From: Marinobacter sp. JH2
GTDB taxonomy: Bacteria > Pseudomonadota > Gammaproteobacteria > Pseudomonadales > Oleiphilaceae
Direction of reading: 5' to 3'
Assembly (NCBI RefSeq): GCF_004353225.1
Contig: NZ_CP037934.1
Span: forward strand, 2,790,001-2,854,000
DNA length: 64,000 bases
Shown here: piece by piece, positions 1 to 6,783 of the stretch
Position numbering within the stretch: the first letter of the stretch is position 1
Layout: every line of letters starts with the position of its first letter
Translations under genes and position numbers: made by a program
Notes under the pieces: model-generated
What the model was told of the DNA's origin: nothing
Database searches by the model: none
The model's input: the letters and a program-made list of their open reading frames with translations, nothing else

Positions 1-1148
1 GCCAGCGCATTAATGCTGGCAGCGGTACTTTCGATTTCACCCGACAATTGTGTGACCGCACCTTGGGCGCTGGCGATGGTCTCGCCCCCTTCACGGGCCA
101 TGCGATCTGCATCCGATGCAGCGCTTTCTACTTCGTTGGTGTTACCGGAAATTTGCTGAATGGTGGCGGCCATTTCATTAATCGCCGAGGCAATCTGATC
201 GGTTTCAGAGCCTTGTTCCTGCACCGACTGACTGGTTTCATTCGCCACTCGACTGAGTTCCTCGGCGGCGGAGGCCACCTGGTCGGTGGTGATACCTACC
301 TCGCGAATAGTCGTTTGCATCTTGATGACAAATTGATTGAACCGACGCCCTAACTCCGCCAATTCATCCGTGCCATCTTCCGGCAGGCGATGGCGTAAAT
401 CGCCGTCGCCATTTGCGATTTCCTGCATCATGTTACTGACGTTCTTCAGAGGTACGGTCACCGTGCGACCAATCAACAACCCCACAACCAGCGCAACGAT
501 CACAACAACGATGGTTGCAACCACGGTAAACAACATGGCGTTGGATATAGTGTCGTCAATGTCTTGCTCTGCCGCAGCCAACACCCGATTAATATCGGTA
601 ATGTAGATACCTGCGCCGATCATCCAGTCCCACCCCGGCACCAGCGTGGCGTACGACAGTTTTGGTTCAATAGAGCCATTCGACGCCGGATTTGGCCACT
701 CGTACTGGAAAAAGCCATCTTGGCTTGCCGCCTGAAACAGATCGCCTACCAGCCGGCGAACCTTAGGGTTGGTGGTCGGGCCTTCTTTGTCAGGGCTTGG
801 TGCATACGCCAGATTAAAGACATCCCGGGTGTACGCAAACACGTAATTGGACTCACCAAACGAGATGGTACGAATACGCTTTCGCGCCTCATTTTTGGCT
901 TCTTCAGGTGAGAGCGCGGGGTTATTTTTAGCCTCTTCAACGACATCGTTAACGGCTTCAATCAGATCCTCAAGCCCCTGTTTCTTTGCTGCAAACAACT
1001 CGGCTTCCAGCCGCTCCAGCTCGGCCTGGCCATTGGCGTTAATTTCCACAGCCGTAACCCAAGCGATAGCTCCCGCGGTGAGAAGTACCGGCACCAACAC
1101 ACCGATTAACAATCGAGTTCGTATTCGCAGTGCGCTTATCAGGGGCAT
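1..1148 (-). CDS. Methyl-accepting chemotaxis protein (3' end outside window)
   Basis: Inner-membrane chemoreceptor that would signal to CheA/CheW. Reading the minus strand from the ATG at 1148 gives 382 open codons running off the left edge. An N-terminal transmembrane helix (about residues 11-32) is followed by a periplasmic sensor of the single-Cache type, with the family-like stretches SNYVFAY and GWDWMIGAGIYI. A second helix (about 200-222), a HAMP region (GDLRHRLPEDGTDELAELG) and the start of the coiled-coil signalling domain follow. The highly conserved hairpin tip is not in the window. It lies downstream of the CDF-like gene on the same strand after a 127-bp gap, so it probably has its own promoter. 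The ligand cannot be predicted. Confidence 0.9.
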   Translation of the reverse strand, partial: MPLISALRIRTRLLIGVLVPVLLTAGAIAWVTAVEINANGQAELERLEAELFAAKKQGLEDLIEAVNDVVEEAKNNPALSPEEAKNEARKRIRTISFGESNYVFAYTRDVFNLAYAPSPDKEGPTTNPKVRRLVGDLFQAASQDGFFQYEWPNPASNGSIEPKLSYATLVPGWDWMIGAGIYITDINRVLAAAEQDIDDTISNAMLFTVVATIVVVIVALVVGLLIGRTVTVPLKNVSNMMQEIANGDGDLRHRLPEDGTDELAELGRRFNQFVIKMQTTIREVGITTDQVASAAEELSRVANETSQSVQEQGSETDQIASAINEMAATIQQISGNTNEVESAASDADRMAREGGETIASAQGAVTQLSGEIESTAASINAL

Positions 1149-1275
1149 ATCGGAGACTCCGGGTTATTGTTGGTGTGGGCGATAGCCAATGGGCGGCTTT
1201 AGTTGTCAAAGGTATCGACCATTATGGCCGCATCTTAAGCGCATTCTCACCAAATTTTCACCTCGGAGTGCAAAC

Positions 1276-2052
1276 TCAGCCCATACGCACCAATTTCGCC
1301 TCTAGTAACAGGTTTGGTCCTAGCTTCGCCACCTTCACTGCGTCGGGATTCACACCGAGATCTTTCAGGGCGCTGTGAATGTCATCCATGGCCTCCTCTT
1401 CAGGCGCAGCAAGCAACAACTCTCGAACGGCACCCAGAACCATTTTCACGGGAACGGTCATGAAATATCCGGAGATCAGCAACATCATGACCGGGTCGGC
1501 ATACACCGCCAACGCGGACCATTCGCTGCGCTCTATCAGCCATGCGATAGCAAAGCCGAGCATTACCGCAGCACTTAATACTGTATCCATCAACCACTGC
1601 CCCTGCTCGGCCAGCACCAGGCCAGAGCCGTTGCGGTGACTGGTCCAACGCAAATAAACCCAAACCACCAAACAACCCACAACACTGACAGCGCCGAAAA
1701 TCAGCGCCATACCGGCCTCCACCGGGCGGCCACCCTGTAAAATAGACACCACCGCCGATGCAAACGAAAGCACACACACCAACCCAATAACCAGTCCCTT
1801 AACCGCAATAACCAGCGGCTCTACGGCACCCATACCGAACGGATAGTCTTCCGTTGCGGGGCGGCGGATAAAGCGTGCCGCATACAGCGACAAAAGGGAT
1901 AACGCCAAGCTAACCAACGAATAGGCGCCATCGAAAAGAATAACCAGAGAATCGACCCAAAGGCCCCACACAATACCGGCAACCGCAAACAAACCGGCGC
2001 CGACCGCAGATAATTTCAGCGCCATATTTTCCCGCGCTAGAGAAGTAAACAT
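1276..2052 (-). CDS. Cation diffusion facilitator-like transporter
   Basis: A 258-aa inner-membrane protein with about six hydrophobic segments and a short cytoplasmic C-terminal domain, resembling the cation-efflux (CDF) superfamily. I chose ATG 2052 over an in-frame ATG at 2079 because AGGAGGT lies five bases upstream of it. The usual metal ligands are altered. TM2 reads FDGAYSLVS where CDF proteins normally have D-x-x-H-x-x-x-D, and TM5 reads EQGQWLMD with Gln in place of the usual His. This fits the divergent subgroup of predicted Co/Zn/Cd transporters better than YiiP or ZitB, so the substrate is uncertain. It diverges from a LysR gene that may control it. Confidence 0.75.
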   Translation of the reverse strand: MFTSLARENMALKLSAVGAGLFAVAGIVWGLWVDSLVILFDGAYSLVSLALSLLSLYAARFIRRPATEDYPFGMGAVEPLVIAVKGLVIGLVCVLSFASAVVSILQGGRPVEAGMALIFGAVSVVGCLVVWVYLRWTSHRNGSGLVLAEQGQWLMDTVLSAAVMLGFAIAWLIERSEWSALAVYADPVMMLLISGYFMTVPVKMVLGAVRELLLAAPEEEAMDDIHSALKDLGVNPDAVKVAKLGPNLLLEAKLVRMG

Positions 2053-2115
2053 TTTGACCTCCTGTGAATAAGCAGCCATATTATCGGGATATATTCGTCG
2101 GCGTGAGTCACTGAG

Positions 2116-2132
2116 CGACGGGAAATCCGTCG
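2116..2132. promoter_or_regulatory. Inverted repeat in the CDF/LysR divergent promoter
   Basis: CGACGG-GAAAT-CCGTCG is a perfect 6-bp inverted repeat ending 13 bases before the LysR start. LysR regulators commonly bind interrupted dyads in divergent promoters of this layout, so this is a candidate auto-regulatory operator. Only the dyad is seen; binding is inferred. Confidence 0.35.
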
Positions 2133-2145
2133 GAAAGAAGTCATC

Positions 2146-3027
2146 GTGAAAGCATCACAAATCAAAACATTTCTATCGGTGGTCGATCACGGCAGCATTG
2201 CCTCTGCGGCTCGACACCTGAATCGTAGCCGCACCACCGTCAGTACGGTGTTGGCAGCGCTGGAAGATGAGCTGGGAGTCGGACTGTTCGAACGCAGCGG
2301 CAACCAGTTGCACCTGACCGCCATCGGGCAATCCATCGTGACCGATTGCCGGCGTTTCGACCAAGTAGCGGGCCAGATTCGGTCACGTTGCCAGCACCAT
2401 TTAAGCGGTGCGGAGTCGGTGCTGCGCATCGCTCGAGACGATGCGATACCAGAAGTGATCTGGCGAGATCTTCTGAGACATCTGAAACTTAGATTCCCTC
2501 AAACCAGCTTGTCGGTGTACCTGGCACCGCCCCGGGAGCTCGCAAACCTGGTCCGAAACCAATCCGTCGACGTCGCCTACGGTTTGATGCCCGAAATGTT
2601 GAGCGAGGGCTATCAATGGTTCCGGGAACTGGCTGACGTGCGCATGCTCACCGTCGCCGCACCAGACCATCCGCTGTGCCAGCTGAAACGTGTCACTCAG
2701 GATCAGCTCGTAGCCCACACAGAGGTCACTATGGCCTATATGAAGGACGCTCAGCTGGTGGCGGAGTCACCTGAAACCGCCAATTATCTCGCTTTCACAC
2801 AATACGAACTGATTCGGGATGCGGTTATAGAGGGCGCTGGCTGGGCAGACTTGCCCTTACCGCTGATTGCTGAGGCACTGAAAAAAGAACAACTGAAAAC
2901 CATCAACCACCGAAGCGCGCGATGGTGGAAGGTTTTCAGTGCATTGGAAACGGAGCAAGCCCAAGGGGGTGCCGTGGTCGGCTGGCTGGCAAACGAGCTG
3001 GAAGCCTATCTGGAAACCATGGCCTAA
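2146..3027 (+). CDS. LysR family transcriptional regulator
   Basis: A 293-aa regulator with a GTG start. The first 60 residues form the LysR winged helix (MKASQIKTFLSVVDHGSIAS, then a recognition helix with LNRSRTTVSTVLAALEDELG). The rest is a periplasmic-binding-protein-like effector domain (about 90-290). It diverges from the CDF-like gene across a 93-bp gap, the usual LysR/target arrangement, so that transporter is the first candidate target. Its 3' end overlaps the convergent DUF3565 gene by 4 bases. The effector is unknown. Confidence 0.9.
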   Translation: MKASQIKTFLSVVDHGSIASAARHLNRSRTTVSTVLAALEDELGVGLFERSGNQLHLTAIGQSIVTDCRRFDQVAGQIRSRCQHHLSGAESVLRIARDDAIPEVIWRDLLRHLKLRFPQTSLSVYLAPPRELANLVRNQSVDVAYGLMPEMLSEGYQWFRELADVRMLTVAAPDHPLCQLKRVTQDQLVAHTEVTMAYMKDAQLVAESPETANYLAFTQYELIRDAVIEGAGWADLPLPLIAEALKKEQLKTINHRSARWWKVFSALETEQAQGGAVVGWLANELEAYLETMA

Positions 3028-3233
3028 GGCTGCTCATCCGCCGGGGCGGCAAGATCGCATTTTTTACAATCCAACTCGAACCCCAACATAGATTCCCGGC
3101 CTTTGGGGCTGATGACCCACGGCCTATTCACCCAGGGCGGATCATGGCGTACATGCTGGTTATGCCCGCACGCCAGTTGGGCAACCCAATGATCTTCATC
3201 ATCTTTGTGGTAACCCGCAATCTGCTGTTTCAT
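3024..3233 (-). CDS. DUF3565 family protein
   Basis: A small 69-aa cytoplasmic protein of the DUF3565 family, recognised by the pattern IAGYHKDDEDHWVAQLACGH, HVRHDPPW, RPWV and a C-terminal CKKC. The conserved Cys and His residues suggest a metal site, though no function is established. ATG 3233 overlaps the rarD stop as ATGA, which favours it over a longer in-frame start and implies translation coupled to rarD. Confidence 0.8.
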   Translation of the reverse strand: MKQQIAGYHKDDEDHWVAQLACGHNQHVRHDPPWVNRPWVISPKGRESMLGFELDCKKCDLAAPADEQP

Positions 3234-4117
3234 GCCCGAGCCCTGCCATTCCATGCAGACCAGGAGTATATCGCCAAAGCCACCCAAATCATCACGAAAC
3301 TGATCAACTTCTCGGTACCCAACGGCTCTTGGAACACATACATCGCAATCAAAAACTGCAGGGTAGGGTTGATGTACATAAGAAACCCGACGGTAGACAG
3401 CCGCAACCGACGGGCCGCACCGGCAAAGGCCAACAGCGGAATCGCCGTAACAATTCCGCTGGACATCAGCAGCAAGGCACTGCGGGAGCTATCCGTCAGA
3501 TGTGACAACTCCTGGGCCGACAGCCACGCCAACGCCAGCAGGCCAAGCGGTAATAACAAGAGCGTTTCAACAAACAGCCCGGACAGGCCATCCAAATCCA
3601 CCTTTTTGCGCATCAGCCCATAGGTGCCAAAGCTGAAGGCCAACGCAAGGGTTATCCACGGCAAAACGCCCAACAGAACGATTTGATAAACGATGGCCAC
3701 GGCAGCCAAGGCAACCGCGGCCACCTGCAACCGGGATATCCGTTCGCCCAGTATTAGCAGCCCCATGGCCACATTAACTAAAGGTGCCAGGAAGTAACCT
3801 AAGCTGGCCTGCATCACTTGCCGGGTTTCCACCGCGTAGATGTAAATACCCCAGTTCAGAGCAATGAAAATGGCGCACCCCAATACAAAACCCAACCGTT
3901 TTGGGCGTTTCAAAGCGGTTTTAACCGGGGACCAGCGTTTCAGCAGTGATATAACCATCGCAAGAAACACACAGGACCACACCACCCGGTGAATCAGCAC
4001 CTCCCAGGCGGGAATTCCCTCAAAGAGCGCAAAATAAAGCGGAAAACTGCCCCACATGGTGTAAGCCGCCAACCCATACGCCACACCTTTGCTGGTTTCC
4101 GAAACTGCCTTGTTCAT
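3230..4117 (-). CDS. rarD: EamA family transporter RarD
   Basis: A 295-aa inner-membrane protein with ten predicted helices of the drug/metabolite transporter superfamily. It opens with GVAYGLAAYTMWGSFPLYF and contains EVLIHRVVWSCVF, both typical of RarD. RarD homologues are annotated as chloramphenicol-sensitivity permeases, but the natural substrate is not settled. It heads a small minus-strand unit with the DUF3565 gene. The YchJ-like gene ends 7 bp upstream on the same strand, so the three may be co-transcribed. Confidence 0.9.
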   Translation of the reverse strand: MNKAVSETSKGVAYGLAAYTMWGSFPLYFALFEGIPAWEVLIHRVVWSCVFLAMVISLLKRWSPVKTALKRPKRLGFVLGCAIFIALNWGIYIYAVETRQVMQASLGYFLAPLVNVAMGLLILGERISRLQVAAVALAAVAIVYQIVLLGVLPWITLALAFSFGTYGLMRKKVDLDGLSGLFVETLLLLPLGLLALAWLSAQELSHLTDSSRSALLLMSSGIVTAIPLLAFAGAARRLRLSTVGFLMYINPTLQFLIAMYVFQEPLGTEKLISFVMIWVALAIYSWSAWNGRARA

Positions 4118-4124
4118 GAATCAC

Positions 4125-4589
4125 TCACTTGCGCAGACAACACACTTTGTATTTTCGGCCGCTGCCACAAGGGCAGACATCGTTTCGACCCGGTTTGTGA
4201 TCGCCCTCACTCGTTGCGCCGCTCACGTAGTACCAGCGCCCGTCTTGTTTTATGAAATCAGACTGTTCTTCGAGGTAGCCCCAACCTGAGCCGGCCCGAT
4301 AAAGCGCCCGGAAATGCACCGTTCCACGATCTGCTATTTCACTGTTATCCATAATTTTCAGTGACGTCCACGCCGGCGAGCCTTCCAACTTCAACTCCGA
4401 AGGGCGAGTAGATGAGTGCCAGGTCGCCAGCAAGTATTCGGCGTTGTGCTTGACGAAAGCAGCATATCGGGAACGCATCAACGCTTCCGGCGTGGGCGCA
4501 GGCTGGCCAAGGTGCCAAGGCTGACAACAACGTGAGTAATCTGCACCACTGCCGCACGGGCAAATCTCAGACGAACTTGCTGCCTCCAT
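4125..4589 (-). CDS. YchJ family SEC-C motif protein
   Basis: A 154-aa cytoplasmic protein of the YchJ/UPF0225 family. It has two SEC-C zinc-binding motifs, [14 protein letters not shown] near the N-terminus and [14 protein letters not shown] at the extreme C-terminus, flanking an NTF2-like central domain ([18 protein letters not shown]). Residues beyond the metal ligands do not point to a specific activity. ATG 4589 is preferred over the in-frame ATG at 4619 because GGAG lies ten bases upstream. Confidence 0.85.
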   Translation of the reverse strand: MEAASSSEICPCGSGADYSRCCQPWHLGQPAPTPEALMRSRYAAFVKHNAEYLLATWHSSTRPSELKLEGSPAWTSLKIMDNSEIADRGTVHFRALYRAGSGWGYLEEQSDFIKQDGRWYYVSGATSEGDHKPGRNDVCPCGSGRKYKVCCLRK

Positions 4590-4696
4590 AAAGCAATCAC
4601 TCCAGTAAATCTCAGGCATCGCCTGCGCGGCTATTGTCTAATTAGTGACGAAGTACTTGTTTGCGTTTAGTACGCCATGCAAGCACGGTTGCGTGA

Positions 4697-4800
4697 ATTG
4701 ATCTTATTGCCCGAATGGGCGGAGAGAAATTCGTACTGCTACTACCCGAAACGTTCAGCGACAAAGCCCGCCAAGGCGCTCTATCAATTCAAAGAGCAGG
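4697..4800 (+). pseudogene. Remnant of a GGDEF (diguanylate cyclase) domain
   Basis: In one plus-strand frame this stretch reads DLIARMGGEKFVLLLPET followed by FSDKARQGALSIQRA. That matches the GGDEF active-site loop and following helix of diguanylate cyclases (consensus like RxGGEEFxLLLPET...ARxxAExIR). A stop codon lies just upstream, and similarity ends about 30 residues later, so no functional domain remains. The signature glutamate is followed by Lys (GGEKF). I read it as a decayed fragment left between ychJ and the thioesterase gene. A chance match is possible but unlikely given its length. Confidence 0.5.
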
Positions 4801-4837
4801 GTCGCGGGCGAATCCCGCTTTATACCGACTGACCCTG
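4797..4837. other. Compound inverted repeat downstream of the thioesterase gene
   Basis: CAGGGTC (4797-4803) pairs with GACCCTG (4831-4837), and inside it GCGGG (4804-4808) pairs with CCCGC (4814-4818) around a CGAAT loop. On the minus strand this follows the thioesterase stop by about 20 bases, so it could aid termination there, although no clear U-run follows. It may also be an intergenic repeat element. Confidence 0.4.
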
Positions 4838-4855
4838 CCCCCTGGCACAACCCGA

Positions 4856-5281
4856 TTATCGGCGTTTGGTGACAGCCATGGTCAAACGGGAAACACAGGT
4901 CAGCTTACCCTGCTCATTTTCCAATCGAATTTCCCAAACCTGAGTTGCACTGCCGATATGCTGGGCCTTCGCCGTACCATATACCCAACCACCACTCACG
5001 GGGCGGATATGGTTCGCGTTGATATCCAGCCCTACCGCAACGGTACCCTTATCCCTCAGAACACAGTTGGCGGCCATACTGCCCAATGTTTCCGCTAGCA
5101 CCACCGAAGCTCCACCATGCAAAACGCCAAACGGCTGAATGGTGCGCTCATCCACCGGCATGCGGCCTTTCACATAATCGTCACCGATTTCGAGGTATTC
5201 AATACCCATATGACCGACCGCCGTATTCTTGCTGGCCGCAGTCATCTGTTCAATACTGGGGGTTACTGTCCAAATTGCCAT
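4856..5281 (-). CDS. Hotdog-fold acyl-CoA thioesterase (PaaI/EntH/MenI type)
   Basis: A 141-aa cytoplasmic enzyme of the 4-hydroxybenzoyl-CoA-thioesterase-like hotdog family. The motif QPFGVLHGGASVVLAETLGS carries the conserved HGG and the downstream catalytic Glu. The length and the IQPFGVLHGG signature fit the MenI/YbdB/YdiI branch, which hydrolyses aryl- or short acyl-CoA esters. GGAG lies ten bases before the ATG. It has no obvious pathway partner nearby, so the physiological substrate is open. Confidence 0.85.
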   Translation of the reverse strand: MAIWTVTPSIEQMTAASKNTAVGHMGIEYLEIGDDYVKGRMPVDERTIQPFGVLHGGASVVLAETLGSMAANCVLRDKGTVAVGLDINANHIRPVSGGWVYGTAKAQHIGSATQVWEIRLENEQGKLTCVSRLTMAVTKRR

Positions 5282-5418
5282 TGTGAAACGTCTCCGGGTT
5301 GAACTTTAAACGCATACGTTTGTCATGGGGTGAGTCTATACAGGTAGCATGCTTAGAACCACGCCTTTATAAACGCTTTTACCATTTACTACCAGATCAA
5401 GAAAGAGAAGGATCGAAA

Positions 5419-5883
5419 ATGAAAAAAACACGCCTAATCGCCACCGCTGCTCTGGCACTGACGATTGCCCTGCCTGCAGCCGCCCAAATGAGCATTGAAG
5501 ACCAAATCACGGCTCGTAAAAGCGCTTACCAGTTCATGTCATGGAACATGGGGAAAATTAAAGCACAAGCCGTCGATGGCGACGTTGCCTACAACGATAA
5601 GCAGATGAAAGCAGCCGCGAACGCCATTGCCGCTGTTGCCAATTCCGGCATGGGCGCACTGTTCAGCCCAGGGTCATCCCTGGACAAAGCCGACGACACC
5701 CGCTTAAAGCCCGATTTTTTTGAACAACCGGAAAAAGCCCGCGAAGTGGGCATGAACTTTGGCCGTGAAGCCAACAAGCTTCAAGCCGTTGCCGCCGAGG
5801 GTGACAAAGCCGCGCTGGCACGCCAGTTTGCCGCCGTGGGCAAGACTTGCAAAGCCTGCCACGACAACTTCCGCGCTAAGTAA
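5419..5883 (+). CDS. Cytochrome c' family protein
   Basis: A 154-aa periplasmic haem protein. The signal peptide is MKKTRLIATAALALTIALPA followed by an AxA site before QMSIEDQ. The single haem motif CKACH sits at the extreme C-terminus, the hallmark of four-helix-bundle cytochrome c'/c-556 proteins, with arginine and phenylalanine positions typical of the family (ITARKSAYQFMSWNMGKIK). ATG 5419 is chosen because the signal peptide starts there; an upstream in-frame extension to 5299 would disrupt it. It converges on a cytochrome b561 gene with 6 bp between, and the two may be redox partners. Proteins of this family bind NO or carry electrons. Confidence 0.9.
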   Translation: MKKTRLIATAALALTIALPAAAQMSIEDQITARKSAYQFMSWNMGKIKAQAVDGDVAYNDKQMKAAANAIAAVANSGMGALFSPGSSLDKADDTRLKPDFFEQPEKAREVGMNFGREANKLQAVAAEGDKAALARQFAAVGKTCKACHDNFRAK

Positions 5884-5889
5884 CGCGGA

Positions 5890-6576
5890 TTACCACCCCA
5901 AACTCTGGGGTGGCGGCTCGGGAGCCGGCGGCGGTGACACAAAACGACCGCTGGCACCCAAAACAACCCCTCCGGCCAGCACCAAACACACCAGAAAAGC
6001 CACAATCCCCCCACCCTTCGCATCCGATGCGACACCAGCAGTCACCTGTTTTTTACCCGTGATCATTGGCTGCAGAAGATTGTCTTTCTTTACTTTTGAA
6101 TACCACAGCACCGCCAGAACGTGCAGAGCGACCAAACCGTAGAGGTACCATTCGGTCTGTCGATGCCAGCTGCTCAGGGTATCGCTCCAGTCTGACGACA
6201 CCAACGAATATAACGGCCCTTGAAAAGATATCTCATCATTAGCAAACAAGCCTGTTACGGCCTGAAACCCGAACAAGCCCAGCAACGCCAACACCGAGAG
6301 TGCTCCCAGCGGATTATGACCCACCCCTTGCCACTGCCCCCTGAGATACCGAAAAACCGCTGAGGGCCCGCGCACAAACGAACCGAAGCGCGCGTAAGTC
6401 GAGCCGGCAAAGCCCCACAATATTCGAAAACTCAATAAACCGACTGCAAACAGGCCAAACCGGCCATGCCATTCGGGCATACCTAATTTCATTGTAATCA
6501 CCGCACCCACGATCGCCAGCAACAACAGCCAGTGAAACAATCGCGTCGGCAAATCCCATAACCGAATGGTTTTCAT
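5890..6576 (-). CDS. Cytochrome b561 (COG3658-like, di-haem b)
   Basis: A 228-aa inner-membrane cytochrome b with four or five helices. It opens with IRLWDLPTRLFHWLLLLAI, the usual start of this family with its haem-ligand His, and has further His residues in helix 4 (WYLYGLVALHVLAVLWY). It probably passes electrons from the quinone pool to a periplasmic acceptor, and the adjacent cytochrome c' is the obvious candidate. The C-terminus is a proline-rich tail after a final helix. A Shine-Dalgarno AAGGAA precedes the ATG. Confidence 0.88.
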   Translation of the reverse strand: MKTIRLWDLPTRLFHWLLLLAIVGAVITMKLGMPEWHGRFGLFAVGLLSFRILWGFAGSTYARFGSFVRGPSAVFRYLRGQWQGVGHNPLGALSVLALLGLFGFQAVTGLFANDEISFQGPLYSLVSSDWSDTLSSWHRQTEWYLYGLVALHVLAVLWYSKVKKDNLLQPMITGKKQVTAGVASDAKGGGIVAFLVCLVLAGGVVLGASGRFVSPPPAPEPPPQSLGW

Positions 6577-6671
6577 ACCAGTTCCTTTTCTTTTCGATTC
6601 GCTAAGGGACCAAATCGGTCGCTGTTAGTTCCGCAAGCAGCCCCACCTGTCGCGCCTCGAGCCCCAGCGTG

Positions 6672-6752
6672 CCTTGTCTACCCAGCCTTAATTCTATAAT
6701 CTCATTGGATCGTTAAAGCAAAGTCAGGGGCGGACTGTCGAACGACCGCCCC
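6672..6752 (+). promoter_or_regulatory. Putative pelA promoter and leader hairpin
   Basis: A perfect -10 hexamer TATAAT lies at 6695-6700. A poor -35 candidate (CCTTGT, 6672-6677) sits 17 bases upstream, as expected of an activated promoter. The predicted leader of about 75 bases contains GGGGCGG (6727-6733) pairing with CCGCCCC (6746-6752) around a 12-base loop, ending 31 bases before the pelA ATG. No U-run follows, so it is not a classical terminator. No convincing FleQ-type site was found by eye. Confidence 0.4.
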
Positions 6753-6783
6753 ACCGCATAAAAGAGAGCTTATTCTGCGCACG

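Noticed and set aside
4677-4832. A 51-codon plus-strand ORF (starting MQARLRELILLPEWAERN) overlapping the GGDEF-like frame
   Set aside because: No recognisable family and no clear ribosome site. The other frame gives a much better family match, so I annotated the GGDEF remnant instead; the ORF may still be real.
5893-5913. CCACCCC-N7-GGGGTGG hairpin after the cytochrome c' gene
   Set aside because: No U-run follows on the plus strand, and it lies inside the last codons of the cytochrome b561 gene, so it cannot be called a terminator with confidence.
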